Part shown: positions 53,824 through 63,511 of the stretch, one piece after another
How positions within the stretch are numbered: position 1 is the stretch's first letter
Layout: each line of letters begins with the position of its first letter
From: Pedobacter sp. ISL-64
GTDB lineage: Bacteria > Bacteroidota > Bacteroidia > Sphingobacteriales > Sphingobacteriaceae
NCBI RefSeq assembly: GCF_018613605.1
Contig: NZ_JAGGPU010000004.1
Coordinates: forward strand, 310,001 to 374,000
Length of the DNA stretch: 64,000 nt
Reading direction: 5' to 3'
Position numbers and translations under genes: made by a program
Notes under the pieces: generated by a model
What the model was told of the DNA's origin: nothing
The model's input: only the letters and a program-made list of their open reading frames with translations
Databases searched by the model: none

Positions 53824-54817
53824 AACTTTTTTTTGTGTAGATGCACATACTTGCGGAAATCCGGTTAGGTTAGTTGCAGGCGGCGGCCCTCAGCTTATTG
53901 GCTCAAATATGAGCGAAAAGCGTCAGCATTTTTTGAAAGAATTCGATTGGATCAGAACAGGTTTAATGTTCGAACCACGCGGCCATGATATGATGTCGGG
54001 CAGTATTCTTTATCCGCCTCACGATCCAGCCAATGATGTAGCTGTGCTTTTTATCGAAACCAGTGGCTGCCTTCCAATGTGCGGCCATGGTACTATTGGT
54101 ACCATTACTATTGCCATAGAGGAAGGATTGATTCAGCCCAAAATACCAGGTGTGATCAGAATGGAGGCCCCGGCCGGATTAGTCTTAATTGAATATAAGC
54201 AAGAAGGTAAAAAGGTTAAATCGGTTAAGCTGAAAAACGTAGCTTCTTACCTGGCTGCAGAAAATTTAGAAGTAGAATGCCCGGATTTAGGTACACTTAC
54301 TTTTGATGTAGCTTATGGCGGTAACTTTTATGCCATTGTCGACCCACAGGAAAATTTTCCGGGACTGGAAAACTACACCGCTTCACAACTGATTACCTGG
54401 AGCCAGACCATCAGAAAACGCATCAACGAACAATATACTTTTGTACATCCTTTAGATCCAACGATAAATGGCTGTAGCCATGTGTTGTGGACAGGTAAAA
54501 CAATCGATCCTACATCAACCGCCAGGAATGCAGTTTTTTATGGCGATAAAGCCATCGATCGGTCGCCATGTGGAACAGGCACCTCAGCCCGTTTAGCACA
54601 ATGGTTTGCTAAAGGAAAATTAAAACAAGGAGAAGATTTTATCCACGAAAGTTTTATAGGTAGCAAATTTATCGGAAGAGTAGAAGAAGTTGTAGACTTA
54701 AACGGAATTAAAGCTATTATACCAAGTGTAGAGGGCTGGGCAAAAGTTTATGGTTACAACACCATTAAAATAGATGCCGAAGATGATCCATATGCACATG
54801 GATTTCAGGTGATTTAG
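53816..54817 (+). CDS. 4-hydroxyproline 2-epimerase (proline racemase family)
   Basis: A 333-residue member of the proline racemase family. Both catalytic cysteines are present: Cys89 in SGCLPMCGHGTIG and Cys252 in DRSPCGTGTSAR. A pair of cysteines marks epimerases or racemases rather than the dehydratase branch, which carries threonine at one site. It should interconvert trans-4-hydroxy-L-proline and cis-4-hydroxy-D-proline, the entry step of the pathway. It overlaps the dehydrogenase gene by 8 bp and precedes the oxidase by 39 bp. Confidence 0.93.
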   Translation: MSKTFFCVDAHTCGNPVRLVAGGGPQLIGSNMSEKRQHFLKEFDWIRTGLMFEPRGHDMMSGSILYPPHDPANDVAVLFIETSGCLPMCGHGTIGTITIAIEEGLIQPKIPGVIRMEAPAGLVLIEYKQEGKKVKSVKLKNVASYLAAENLEVECPDLGTLTFDVAYGGNFYAIVDPQENFPGLENYTASQLITWSQTIRKRINEQYTFVHPLDPTINGCSHVLWTGKTIDPTSTARNAVFYGDKAIDRSPCGTGTSARLAQWFAKGKLKQGEDFIHESFIGSKFIGRVEEVVDLNGIKAIIPSVEGWAKVYGYNTIKIDAEDDPYAHGFQVI

Positions 54818-54856
54818 TGAGTTTTTAAAAGAATATCAGCAGTATAAATTAAAAGA

Positions 54857-56098
54857 ATGTCGAAAGTATTAATTATAGGTGGTGGAATAGTAGGTTTAAC
54901 TTCAGCGTATTATCTGCAGAAAAAAGGCTACGAAGTTACAGTTTTAGATAAAGGAGATATTACCGACAACTGCTCTTTTGGTAATGCCGGGATGATTGTA
55001 CCAAGCCATTTTGTACCCTTGGCTGCACCGGGCATGATAAAACAGGGTATTCGTTGGATGTTTGACAGCAAAAGCCCTTTTTATGTTCGCCCATCTTTAA
55101 ATGGGAACCTCATTAACTGGGGTTTGAAATTTATGAAGCATGCCACGGCAAAACACGTAAGCCAATCGGCAGCACCTTTACGCGATTTATCGTTACTGAG
55201 CAAAAAACTATATGAAGGCTTGGCAAAAGAGCCTGATTTCGATTTCGAATTAACCAACAACGGCATTCTGGCATTTTATAAAACAGAAAAAGCAGGAGAA
55301 GAAGAAGCGCATTTAGCCGCAAGGGCAATTGAACTAGGTTTGGATATGGCTGTGTTAACAGCCGAAGAATGCCGCGCATTACAACCCGATTTAAAATTAG
55401 ATGTTTTAGGCGCAGTACATTATCGTTGCGATGCACATCTTTATCCAACAAAGTTGATGAATGCTTTGCTTCAATATTTACTAAATAATGGTGTTAAGAT
55501 AGAACGTGGCAGAGAGGTTGATAAAATTGAAACGGTTGGCAATCGCATTATGAAGGTTTTTACAGGCAATACCGCCTGGGAAGCTGATCAGTACGTTTTG
55601 GCAACTGGTTCATGGTCGCCTGCTGTGGCTAAAATGGCCGATGTTAAAATATCTTTAATGCCAGGCAAAGGTTATTCTTTTATGGAACCGGAACCTCAGC
55701 AACGGCTAACTATTCCGGCATTGTTATGTGAAGCCAGAGTGGCCATAACACCAATGAACGGACAGATTAGGTACGGCGGCACAATGGAGTTAGATAAAAT
55801 TAATGCCCGCATTAATATGCAAAGGGTTAAAGGGATTGTAGAATCGGTTCCAGCATATTTTCCAGGTTTAAACCCCGCACTTCCGGCAGAAAAAGATATC
55901 TGGTATGGTTTCCGTCCGTCATCACCTGATGGTTTGCCTTACATTGGCAGAAGCGAAAAAAGAGAAAATCTAATTATCGCTACCGGCCATGGTATGATGG
56001 GGTTAAGTTTAGGCCCCGCAACGGGTTTGTTGGTTAGCCAGATTGCTTCAGGCATGGCTACTGATCTAAAAATGGAGCCATTTGCAGTAGCGCGATAG
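54857..56098 (+). CDS. FAD-dependent D-hydroxyproline dehydrogenase, DadA-like
   Basis: A 413-residue D-amino-acid dehydrogenase of the DAO family. The N-terminal FAD-binding motif is VLIIGGGIVGLTSAYYL, then TDNCSFGNAGMIVPSHF. The C-terminal WYGFRPSSPDGLPYIGRS and ATGHGMMGLSLGPATG are typical of DadA-type enzymes. After the epimerase makes cis-4-hydroxy-D-proline, this enzyme would oxidise it to pyrroline-4-hydroxy-2-carboxylate. It is the last gene of the four-gene cluster and is followed by a repeat element. Confidence 0.92.
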   Translation: MSKVLIIGGGIVGLTSAYYLQKKGYEVTVLDKGDITDNCSFGNAGMIVPSHFVPLAAPGMIKQGIRWMFDSKSPFYVRPSLNGNLINWGLKFMKHATAKHVSQSAAPLRDLSLLSKKLYEGLAKEPDFDFELTNNGILAFYKTEKAGEEEAHLAARAIELGLDMAVLTAEECRALQPDLKLDVLGAVHYRCDAHLYPTKLMNALLQYLLNNGVKIERGREVDKIETVGNRIMKVFTGNTAWEADQYVLATGSWSPAVAKMADVKISLMPGKGYSFMEPEPQQRLTIPALLCEARVAITPMNGQIRYGGTMELDKINARINMQRVKGIVESVPAYFPGLNPALPAEKDIWYGFRPSSPDGLPYIGRSEKRENLIIATGHGMMGLSLGPATGLLVSQIASGMATDLKMEPFAVAR

Positions 56099-56110
56099 TA
56101 TACCCATAGA

Positions 56111-56320
56111 AAGAGCCTATCTCAAAATTAATTTTGGAGGTTTTTGGCAGAATATTTTGAAAGGTCGTCATTCCCGTGAAAACGGGAATCTTAATGCGAT
56201 AGAACGGCAAAAAATAAGTCTCTAGCAAAGCATTAAGATGCCCAGTCAAGCTGAGCATGACGACACCGCCAAATTTAATTTTTTAATGTTTCTGAATTTG
56301 TTATTTTGAGACAGTCTCTT
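56111..56320. repeat. MITE-like element, AAGAGG terminal-repeat family, copy 3
   Basis: A 210-bp element with inverted ends AAGAGCCTATCTCAAAAT and, at the right, the complement of AAGAGACTGTCTCAAAAT (16 of 18 match). Inside is GTCATTCCCGTGAAAACGGG with CTTAATGCG, and an opposing CATTAAGATGCCC..GCATGACGA arm. No transposase and no clear target duplication. Confidence 0.72.
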
Positions 56321-56365
56321 CCTTCAATTCACTCAGTTTCTTTACAATTCTTCAACGCTGTTAGT

Positions 56366-56459
56366 CGGAATTTGTAATCCCGTCTCCAAAATTAGGACTT
56401 TCCGTTCTCTTTGCCAGTGGATTAAAAATCCACAATACATAGGTCCGGATTACAAATCC
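56366..56459. repeat. nested inverted repeat (GGAATTTGTAATCC type)
   Basis: GGAATTTGTAATCC at the left pairs with GGATTACAAATCC at the right. Between them, GTGGATT-AAA-AATCCAC (56417-56433) is a perfect hairpin. It lies in the gap before the AraC gene. The remaining 56460-56740 is AT-rich with no recognised promoter. Confidence 0.55.
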
Positions 56460-56740
56460 AGATCAGCATATCGAACTGTATAAACTAAAAAATCTCTGTT
56501 GGTGGTGTATCTCGTTTCCAAAATGGCTGAACGTTGGTTCAGATTAATCGTTTTAGATCTTGCTTTACAGCAGGTTAACTAAATATATAGTGATTTACGA
56601 GCTTTAGAATTCATCATCAAATCCGTCATATATTATCAAAATGTAGCAGGATTTTAACCTTATTTAAGTTTTATTGGTTTATTTGAGTTAATATTTATAC
56701 ATTCAATTCGTAATCAAACTCAACCAACTAAACCAAAATT

Positions 56741-57643
56741 ATGAAAGTATTACCATTTACCATGCTTGTTCCCGATGATAAGAGTGTGATATCGGAACAT
56801 ATTGAACTTCCATATTTTTACCAATATCTGCACCGACATGATGAGTGGCAGATTACTTACATAGAAAAGGGAGAGGGGACGTTAATTGCGGGGAATGACA
56901 TGCATGCTTTCCGATCAGGTGATATTTTTGTAATTGGGGCAAAACTTCCACATCTTTTTAAAAGCAACCCCGAATATTTCTCTGCTGATAACAATAAAAC
57001 AATCAAAGCATGTTCTATTTACTTTAATCCTAACGGTATTTTAGCTGCTTTGTTCAATCTCCCCGAAATGAAGATGGCAAGTGGCTTTTTAGCTAAACAC
57101 AAACATGGTTTCAAAATTCCTGCTGCTTTTACTAAAAACATGGTAACCAAAATGTTCAATGTTCACCAGGCGTCAGGAGTTGATGTGCTGTTTAACTTCT
57201 TGAAATTGGTTAACAGTCTTCAGGATTTAAATGAGAATGTAGAATCGTTATGTTCGGATATGTATTCTTCTAACGTAACCGAAAATGAAGGGATGCGATT
57301 AAGCAAGATCATTAACTTCATCACCGAAAACTACAACAATCAAATTTCTTTAGAAGATGTAGCCAATGCCGCGTTTATGACTCCTCAGGCCTTCTGTAGG
57401 TATTTTAAGAAACATACCGGACATACTTTCGTGTCCTTTTTAAACGAAGTTAGAATTAACGATGCCTGTAAAAGCCTTATTTCGGGTGAGAAAGCCGATT
57501 GTATTTCAGGTGTAGCCTATAAAGCTGGTTTCAATAGTATTACCAATTTTAACCGGGTATTTAAAAGTATTATTGGCCAGTCGCCAAGAGCATACATCGA
57601 TACTTATAATAATGTGAGCAGGGTGAGCTACGTAGGCGCTTAA
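56741..57643 (+). CDS. AraC-family transcriptional regulator
   Basis: A 300-residue regulator with an N-terminal cupin-like sensor (FYQYLHRHDEWQITYIEKGE, AFRSGDIFVIGAKLPHLF) and a C-terminal pair of helix-turn-helix motifs (ISLEDVANAAFMTPQAFCRYFKK; ISGVAYKAGFNSITNFNRVFK). It ends with the usual GQSPRAYI. It lies between the hydroxyproline genes and a DUF885-permease pair, all on the same strand. The likely targets are one or both flanking groups, with an amino acid or keto acid as possible inducer. Confidence 0.92.
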   Translation: MKVLPFTMLVPDDKSVISEHIELPYFYQYLHRHDEWQITYIEKGEGTLIAGNDMHAFRSGDIFVIGAKLPHLFKSNPEYFSADNNKTIKACSIYFNPNGILAALFNLPEMKMASGFLAKHKHGFKIPAAFTKNMVTKMFNVHQASGVDVLFNFLKLVNSLQDLNENVESLCSDMYSSNVTENEGMRLSKIINFITENYNNQISLEDVANAAFMTPQAFCRYFKKHTGHTFVSFLNEVRINDACKSLISGEKADCISGVAYKAGFNSITNFNRVFKSIIGQSPRAYIDTYNNVSRVSYVGA

Positions 57644-57730
57644 ACAAAAAACACTTTTATTTTTTAAAAAAAAGCTAGCCATTTTTTCAAATGGAGGCAA
57701 ATGCTATTCGTTAAATTTAACCAACTCTAA

Positions 57731-59512
57731 ATGCAAAACAAATTGAAGTTTTTTGCCCTTTTGTTAATGGTAAGCCTGTTATCAGGTACTTTTGTATTAG
57801 CCCAAACTTCAAACGAAAGTTTGTACGAACAAACCAGCGAAATGGGTACGCTGATAGTAGGCTACCAAAGGGATGTGGATGCCATTAACGATTTCTACTA
57901 TCCTTATTCTGCAGGAGGTACTTATTCTTTTCCGATGACTACTTTTAAAAGCCCGGAACAAAGAAAACGCCTGCAAGACATCAATAAAGATTATTTAAGT
58001 AAGTTAAAATCAGCCAAATTTGAAGGCTTTAGTATTTATGGCAAAGTAGATTATATCCTCCTTAAAAAACAGATAGAATCTTCTGTTTGGCTCTTAGGTA
58101 AAGAGGAAACAGAATATAATGCCCTGTCTAAATATTTCACCTTCGCCGATGCAATTTATGCACTCGAAAAACTAAGAAGAAGGGGCACTTATAAAGAAGG
58201 ATCTTTACTGGCTGTCCAGATGACCGAAATCGCGAAGCAGATTGATACCCTGAGCCAAAATTTCACTAAGCAAGCAAGCCTCAAACCCGATCAGCTTAAA
58301 ATGGCAACGGCCATAACCTTGAGTTTAAAACACCGTTTAAAAGGTTTTTATCAGTTTTATATGGATTATGAACCTGGTTTTACCTGGTGGGCACCTAAAC
58401 CTTACGAAAGGTTAGATCTTGCTTTGACCAATTACGCCAAGTCCTTTAACGATAAAGGAGATCCTGTAGCTGCGGCAAAATCAAACAAACCAGAAATTAA
58501 GGGAAATCCCATCGGAAGGGAAGAACTGATCAGGCAATTAAATGCAGAGCTTATTCCTTATACACCAGAAGAACTGATTCAGCTTGCCGAAAAAGAATTT
58601 AAGTTTTGCGACGAAGAACTTTTAAAAGCATCAGCAGCAATGGGCTTCGGTAAAGACTGGAAAAAAGCTCAGGAAAAAATCAAGAATAGCTACGTACCCT
58701 TAGGTAAACAGCCAGAGTTGATTGTAAAACTACAGGATGATGCCTTAAGCTTTATAAAAGCCAACGATCTGATCAATATTCCGGCTCTTGCTGAAGAAAC
58801 CTGGGGTATGGTCATGATGTCGGCAGAACGTCAATTGGTAAATCCATTTTTTACTGGTGGGCGCGAAATCAGTATCTCTTATCCAACAAATTCGATGGAA
58901 GAAGATGATAAGTTAATGAGTATGCGTGGTAACAATCCTTATTTTTCAAGGGGAACGGTACAGCACGAACTTTTGCCCGGTCATCATTATCAGTATTTTA
59001 TCAATAACCGTTATAAAAGCTACCGCGATCCTTTTAAAACCCCTTTTAGTGTAGAAGGCTGGCCATTATACTGGGAGCTTTTACTCTACGATAAAGGTTT
59101 TGCCAAAACTCCCGAAGAAAAAATGGGCATGCTTTTCTGGCGCATGCACCGTTGTGCCAGGATTCTTTTTTCGCTAAACTTTCATCTGGGTAAATGGACT
59201 CCTCAACAGTGTGTCGATTTTCTGGTCGATCGTGTAGGGCACGAACGCGCCAATGCAGAAGGCGAAGTGCGAAGATCTTTCAAAGGCGATTATAGTCCTT
59301 TGTACCAGGTGGCTTACCTTACCGGCGGTCTTCAGCTTTTTGCCCTGAAAAAAGAACTGGTTGATAGTGGTAAGATGAGTTTTAAAGCTTTTCACGATGC
59401 GGTGATTAAAGAAAACTTAATTCCTGTAGAAATGATCAGGGCTACTTTAACCAACCAACCTTTAGCCCGCGATTTCACTACCTCTTGGTATTTTTACGGC
59501 CAACTTAAATAA
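57731..59512 (+). CDS. exported DUF885-family putative metallopeptidase
   Basis: A 593-residue protein with a signal peptide (LLMVSLLSGTFVLAQ). It belongs to DUF885, a helical family with a gluzincin-like site. Here that site is HELLPGHHYQYF starting at His412, preceded by the conserved ISYPTNSMEEDDK and FSRGTVQ blocks. DUF885 members are annotated as carboxypeptidase-like, but few are characterised. It precedes an amino-acid permease by 41 bp, which suggests release and uptake of amino acids. Confidence 0.85.
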   Translation: MQNKLKFFALLLMVSLLSGTFVLAQTSNESLYEQTSEMGTLIVGYQRDVDAINDFYYPYSAGGTYSFPMTTFKSPEQRKRLQDINKDYLSKLKSAKFEGFSIYGKVDYILLKKQIESSVWLLGKEETEYNALSKYFTFADAIYALEKLRRRGTYKEGSLLAVQMTEIAKQIDTLSQNFTKQASLKPDQLKMATAITLSLKHRLKGFYQFYMDYEPGFTWWAPKPYERLDLALTNYAKSFNDKGDPVAAAKSNKPEIKGNPIGREELIRQLNAELIPYTPEELIQLAEKEFKFCDEELLKASAAMGFGKDWKKAQEKIKNSYVPLGKQPELIVKLQDDALSFIKANDLINIPALAEETWGMVMMSAERQLVNPFFTGGREISISYPTNSMEEDDKLMSMRGNNPYFSRGTVQHELLPGHHYQYFINNRYKSYRDPFKTPFSVEGWPLYWELLLYDKGFAKTPEEKMGMLFWRMHRCARILFSLNFHLGKWTPQQCVDFLVDRVGHERANAEGEVRRSFKGDYSPLYQVAYLTGGLQLFALKKELVDSGKMSFKAFHDAVIKENLIPVEMIRATLTNQPLARDFTTSWYFYGQLK

Positions 59513-59553
59513 ATAAACTCACCAACCATTTGAACCACCAAGCAACAAAAAAC

Positions 59554-61002
59554 ATGATTGAAAAAGAAACCACACAATTTAAACCCTCACTTAAATTGAT
59601 GGATGCAACAATGCTTGTAGCCGGAAGTATGATCGGCTCAGGTATTTTTATTGTAAGTGCCGATATTACCCGGAATGTAGGCAGTTCTGGCTGGCTGTTA
59701 GTGGTTTGGTTAATTACAGGCTTTATGACACTTACCGCTGCTTTGAGTTATGGCGAATTAAGTGCCATGTTCCCAAAAGCGGGCGGACAATATATTTATT
59801 TAAAGGAAGCATATAATCCGCTGATCAGTTTTTTATACGGCTGGAGTTTTTTTACGGTAATCCAAACGGCAACTATTGCCGCAGTAGGCGTGGCATTTGC
59901 CAAGTTTACCGCATATCTCGTGCCTGCACTAAGTGAAGATTTAGTAGCCATCGATTTAGGTTTCTTTACTATCTCACCCGCTCAACTATTGGCCATTGGG
60001 GTGATTATATTACTCACCTATATTAACAATAGGGGGGTAAACGGCGGTAAAGTGATCCAAACCACCTTTACGGTGGCCAAATTGCTAAGTCTGTTTGGTC
60101 TTATCGCATTTGGGCTTTTCTTTTTAGATAAAGGAATCTGGAAAACCAACTGGGAAAATATGTGGGTTTTAGGACCGCTATCTGCAGATGGAAATATTGG
60201 ATCTTATACCACTTTGGCGGCTTTTGGTGCCATTGCAGCAGCAATGGTGGGTTCGATATTTAGTAGCGATTCCTGGCACAACGTTACCTTTATTGCGGGC
60301 GAAATTAAAAACCCTGCACGCAATATTGGCTTGAGTTTAGCTTTAGGAACCATTATCGTAACAGTGCTCTATATCCTTACCAATGTAATGTATACCGGGG
60401 TACTTTCATTACATGATATCGCCTATGCTGATAAAGATCGGGTGGCGGTTTCTGCTGCCAACCATATTTTCGGTACCGCTGGTACCATCATTATCGCATT
60501 AATGATTATGGTTTCAACTTTCGGTTGCAACAACGGTTTAATTATGGCTGGTGCCAGGGTGTATTACTCAATGGCCAAAGACGGGCTTTTCTTTAAAAAA
60601 GTAGGTACACTCAACAAAAATGCAGTTCCTGGTTTTGGGCTATGGATTCAGTGTATTTTTGCTTGTTTATGGTGTATCAGCGGAAAATATGGCGATCTGT
60701 TGGATATGATCTCCTTTGTGGTGGTGATGTTTTATATGCTCACCATTTTCGGAATTTTTATCCTCCGTAAAAAGCGACCTGATGCCGAGCGGCCTTACAA
60801 AGCTTTTGGCTACCCTGTGCTGCCGATCATCTATATGATAATGGGGCTGGCTTTTTGTGTATTGCTGATTATTTTTAAACCTAAATTTACCTGGCCTGGA
60901 TTAATCATCACTTTAATTGGTATACCGGTTTATTACCTGATTAAAGGAAGTATTGCCCGCCAGGATTCGAAAGCAAAAAAAGCGGTTGATGTGAACGGTT
61001 AA
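59554..61002 (+). CDS. APC-family amino-acid permease
   Basis: The start chosen is ATG 59554 (MIEKETTQFKPSLKLMDATM). A TTG-initiated frame eight codons upstream is less likely. The 482-residue protein has about twelve membrane segments and the APC signature GSMIGSGIFIVSADI in helix 1, plus FGAIAAAMVGSIFSSDSWHNVTFIAGEIKNPARNI in the helix 6 region. The sequence suggests an LAT-like amino-acid transporter. Position after DUF885 and near hydroxyproline genes suggests import of proline or hydroxyproline, which is an inference only. Confidence 0.9.
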   Translation: MIEKETTQFKPSLKLMDATMLVAGSMIGSGIFIVSADITRNVGSSGWLLVVWLITGFMTLTAALSYGELSAMFPKAGGQYIYLKEAYNPLISFLYGWSFFTVIQTATIAAVGVAFAKFTAYLVPALSEDLVAIDLGFFTISPAQLLAIGVIILLTYINNRGVNGGKVIQTTFTVAKLLSLFGLIAFGLFFLDKGIWKTNWENMWVLGPLSADGNIGSYTTLAAFGAIAAAMVGSIFSSDSWHNVTFIAGEIKNPARNIGLSLALGTIIVTVLYILTNVMYTGVLSLHDIAYADKDRVAVSAANHIFGTAGTIIIALMIMVSTFGCNNGLIMAGARVYYSMAKDGLFFKKVGTLNKNAVPGFGLWIQCIFACLWCISGKYGDLLDMISFVVVMFYMLTIFGIFILRKKRPDAERPYKAFGYPVLPIIYMIMGLAFCVLLIIFKPKFTWPGLIITLIGIPVYYLIKGSIARQDSKAKKAVDVNG

Positions 61003-61078
61003 AATATTGATGTTATTCATCAAAATCTAAAGGAAATCAGAAAAGCCGTAGCATTATATTTACCACAAAAAATCTGTA

Positions 61079-63376
61079 ATGACCACTTATCCAAGCGCTA
61101 GAAAAGCAATAGCGATCATCTTATTAAGTTTTGTTTCCTTTCAGCTGCTGGCTCAGCAAGTGGGTTTACATCCTTATGCACCAAGTGCTGCTGAAATGGT
61201 AAATGCTTATCAATTATCTACTAAGCTGGATACCGCATTACGCAATATCCCAACCAATAACGATCTTTTTCCCTTTTGGAAAAAAGATGGGAGTGCATTT
61301 TGGTATAAAAAAAACCTTCCTAACAGAACGTGGGAATATTATTATGTAGATGCTGCAACAGGTAAACGTAAACCGGCATTTGATAACAATAAACTGGCTG
61401 AAAATATAGAAAAGATAACGGGTAAAAAGCAGAATCCATTAAAACTTCAGTTTGCTGAATTGTATTTCGCCGATCAGGGTAATACAGCAAAACTAAAATT
61501 ACAGGATAAATGGTACGAATTAAACTTGAGCGATTACAGTTTAGTGGATACCAAAGACACTACAATTTATCGTTACAATGCCAAAAGACCTTTGCAGCAA
61601 AGCAGATCGCGCTGGCAACGGAACCGTGAAGCCAGAAAATCGCCTGATGGTAAAAATGAAATTCTCATAAAGGGCGGAAATATATTTGTGGTTGATCTGG
61701 CTACCAAAGCAGAAACCCAATTGAGTACCGATGGCAGTGCCGATAAACCATATGGCGAATTTGCATGGTCGCCTGATGGCAAAAATATTGTTGCCTATAA
61801 AATCAATCCGAAAGAGACTAAAAAAGTACATTATGTATTAAGTTCGGTTCCTGGCACTACCCGTGGTGAATTAAAATCAAGAGAATATGCACAGCCTGGT
61901 GACGATTTTACTGCTTATCAACCCTATGTTTTTAATGTAGCGGCTAAAACTGCCATTAAAGTAGATGCAGATCCGATAGATTTCTTTGGTGCACCAGAAT
62001 TGCATTGGCGCAATAATAACAGCAGGTATTATACCTATGAGAAAGTAGATCGCGGTCATCAACGTTTTAGGGTAATTGAAGTAGATGTTTTAACTGGAAA
62101 AACCAAAAACATTATCGACGAAAAAACAAAAACCTTCATTTATGAGCGGCGAATTTATACCCATTACTTACCTAAAACAAATGAAATATTGTGGACCAGT
62201 GAGCAGGATGGATGGCAACACCTTTATCTGGTTAATGGCATAACAGGAAAACAGACGCTGGTTACCAAAGGCAATTGGGTAGTTAGGGATATCGATAGTG
62301 TAGATGTGGTTAAACGCCAGATTTGGTTCCGAGCAAATGGAATGAATGCTGGTGAAGATCCTTATTTTATCCATTATTATAGGATCGGGTTCGATGGAAA
62401 GGGACTGGTGAATCTTACGCCTGAAAAAGGTAATCATATCCTCAGTTTTTCTCCTGACCGCAAATATTATATCGATACTTACTCTCAGGTAAATGTACCG
62501 CCTGTTAGCGAGTTAAGGTTAACTGCTAACACCAAAAAAATAAGCGAAATTGAACATGGCCAAACAGCTATTTATTTAGCTACAGGAGTTAAACTGCCTG
62601 AAGTGTTTGTGACTAAAGGAAGAGATGGCATAACCGATATTTGGGGCATTGTTTGCTTCCCTTCAAAAATGGATCCGAACAAAACTTATCCTGTTATCGA
62701 AAATATTTACGCAGGTCCTCATGATAGTTTTGTGCCCAAAAGTTTCTTACCTGCCAGTGAAATGCAGAGCATTGCCGAATTAGGTTTTATTGTAGTACAG
62801 ATTGATGGAATGGGTACCGCCAACCGGTCTAAGGCTTTTCACGATGTATGCTGGAAAAATATAGCAGATGCAGGTTTCCCTGACCGGATATTGTGGATGA
62901 AAGCCATGGCCGTTAAATATCCAAATGCCGATATTTCAAGAGTGGGGATTTATGGCACTTCGGCGGGTGGGCAAAGCTCAACTGGTGCACTGTTATTTCA
63001 TCCCGAGTTTTATAAAGCCGCGGTTTCTGCCTGTGGTTGTCACGATAACCGCATCGATAAACAATGGTGGAACGAACAATGGATGGGCTATCCTGTAGGG
63101 CCGCACTATGGAGAGCAATCTAACATTAACAATGCACAAAAATTACAGGGTAATTTATTTTTAATTGTTGGTGAAGCGGATGAAAATGTACCACCAGAAT
63201 CGACCTATCGACTTGCCGATGCATTAATCAAAGCAAATAAAGACTTTGATATATTAAGCATTCCGGGTATGGGTCATAGCGATGGCGGTATTTACGGACG
63301 GAGGCGTAAACGCGATTTCTTTGTAAAACATTTATTGCATGCCGAACCACCAAACCCGAATTTGTTAGTTCAATAG
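61079..63376 (+). CDS. S9B dipeptidyl peptidase IV-like serine peptidase
   Basis: A 765-residue exported peptidase (signal ending LLA-QQ). It has an N-terminal beta-propeller (FAWSPDGKNIVAYKI, LHWRNNNSRYYTYEK, EILWTSEQDGWQHLYLVNG) and a C-terminal alpha/beta hydrolase domain. The catalytic residues are Ser628 in GTSAGGQSS, Asp in GEADENVPPE and His in PGMGHSDGG. The usual DPP4 family motif GxSxGG is kept in the form GTSAGG. It likely removes Xaa-Pro dipeptides in the periplasm. With two aminopeptidase P enzymes and the hydroxyproline cluster nearby, it completes a set suited to proline-rich peptides. Confidence 0.9.
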   Translation: MTTYPSARKAIAIILLSFVSFQLLAQQVGLHPYAPSAAEMVNAYQLSTKLDTALRNIPTNNDLFPFWKKDGSAFWYKKNLPNRTWEYYYVDAATGKRKPAFDNNKLAENIEKITGKKQNPLKLQFAELYFADQGNTAKLKLQDKWYELNLSDYSLVDTKDTTIYRYNAKRPLQQSRSRWQRNREARKSPDGKNEILIKGGNIFVVDLATKAETQLSTDGSADKPYGEFAWSPDGKNIVAYKINPKETKKVHYVLSSVPGTTRGELKSREYAQPGDDFTAYQPYVFNVAAKTAIKVDADPIDFFGAPELHWRNNNSRYYTYEKVDRGHQRFRVIEVDVLTGKTKNIIDEKTKTFIYERRIYTHYLPKTNEILWTSEQDGWQHLYLVNGITGKQTLVTKGNWVVRDIDSVDVVKRQIWFRANGMNAGEDPYFIHYYRIGFDGKGLVNLTPEKGNHILSFSPDRKYYIDTYSQVNVPPVSELRLTANTKKISEIEHGQTAIYLATGVKLPEVFVTKGRDGITDIWGIVCFPSKMDPNKTYPVIENIYAGPHDSFVPKSFLPASEMQSIAELGFIVVQIDGMGTANRSKAFHDVCWKNIADAGFPDRILWMKAMAVKYPNADISRVGIYGTSAGGQSSTGALLFHPEFYKAAVSACGCHDNRIDKQWWNEQWMGYPVGPHYGEQSNINNAQKLQGNLFLIVGEADENVPPESTYRLADALIKANKDFDILSIPGMGHSDGGIYGRRRKRDFFVKHLLHAEPPNPNLLVQ

Positions 63377-63511
63377 TCGTTGGTTGATAGGTGATTAGCT
63401 ACTTTTTTGTTGGCCATTTGTTCATTCAAAATTTATAACACAATCTTTCTCTCATTCGATCATTAAAAATAATTGTTACTTTGGCACATTATATCTAATC
63501 ATCCTTTAAAC

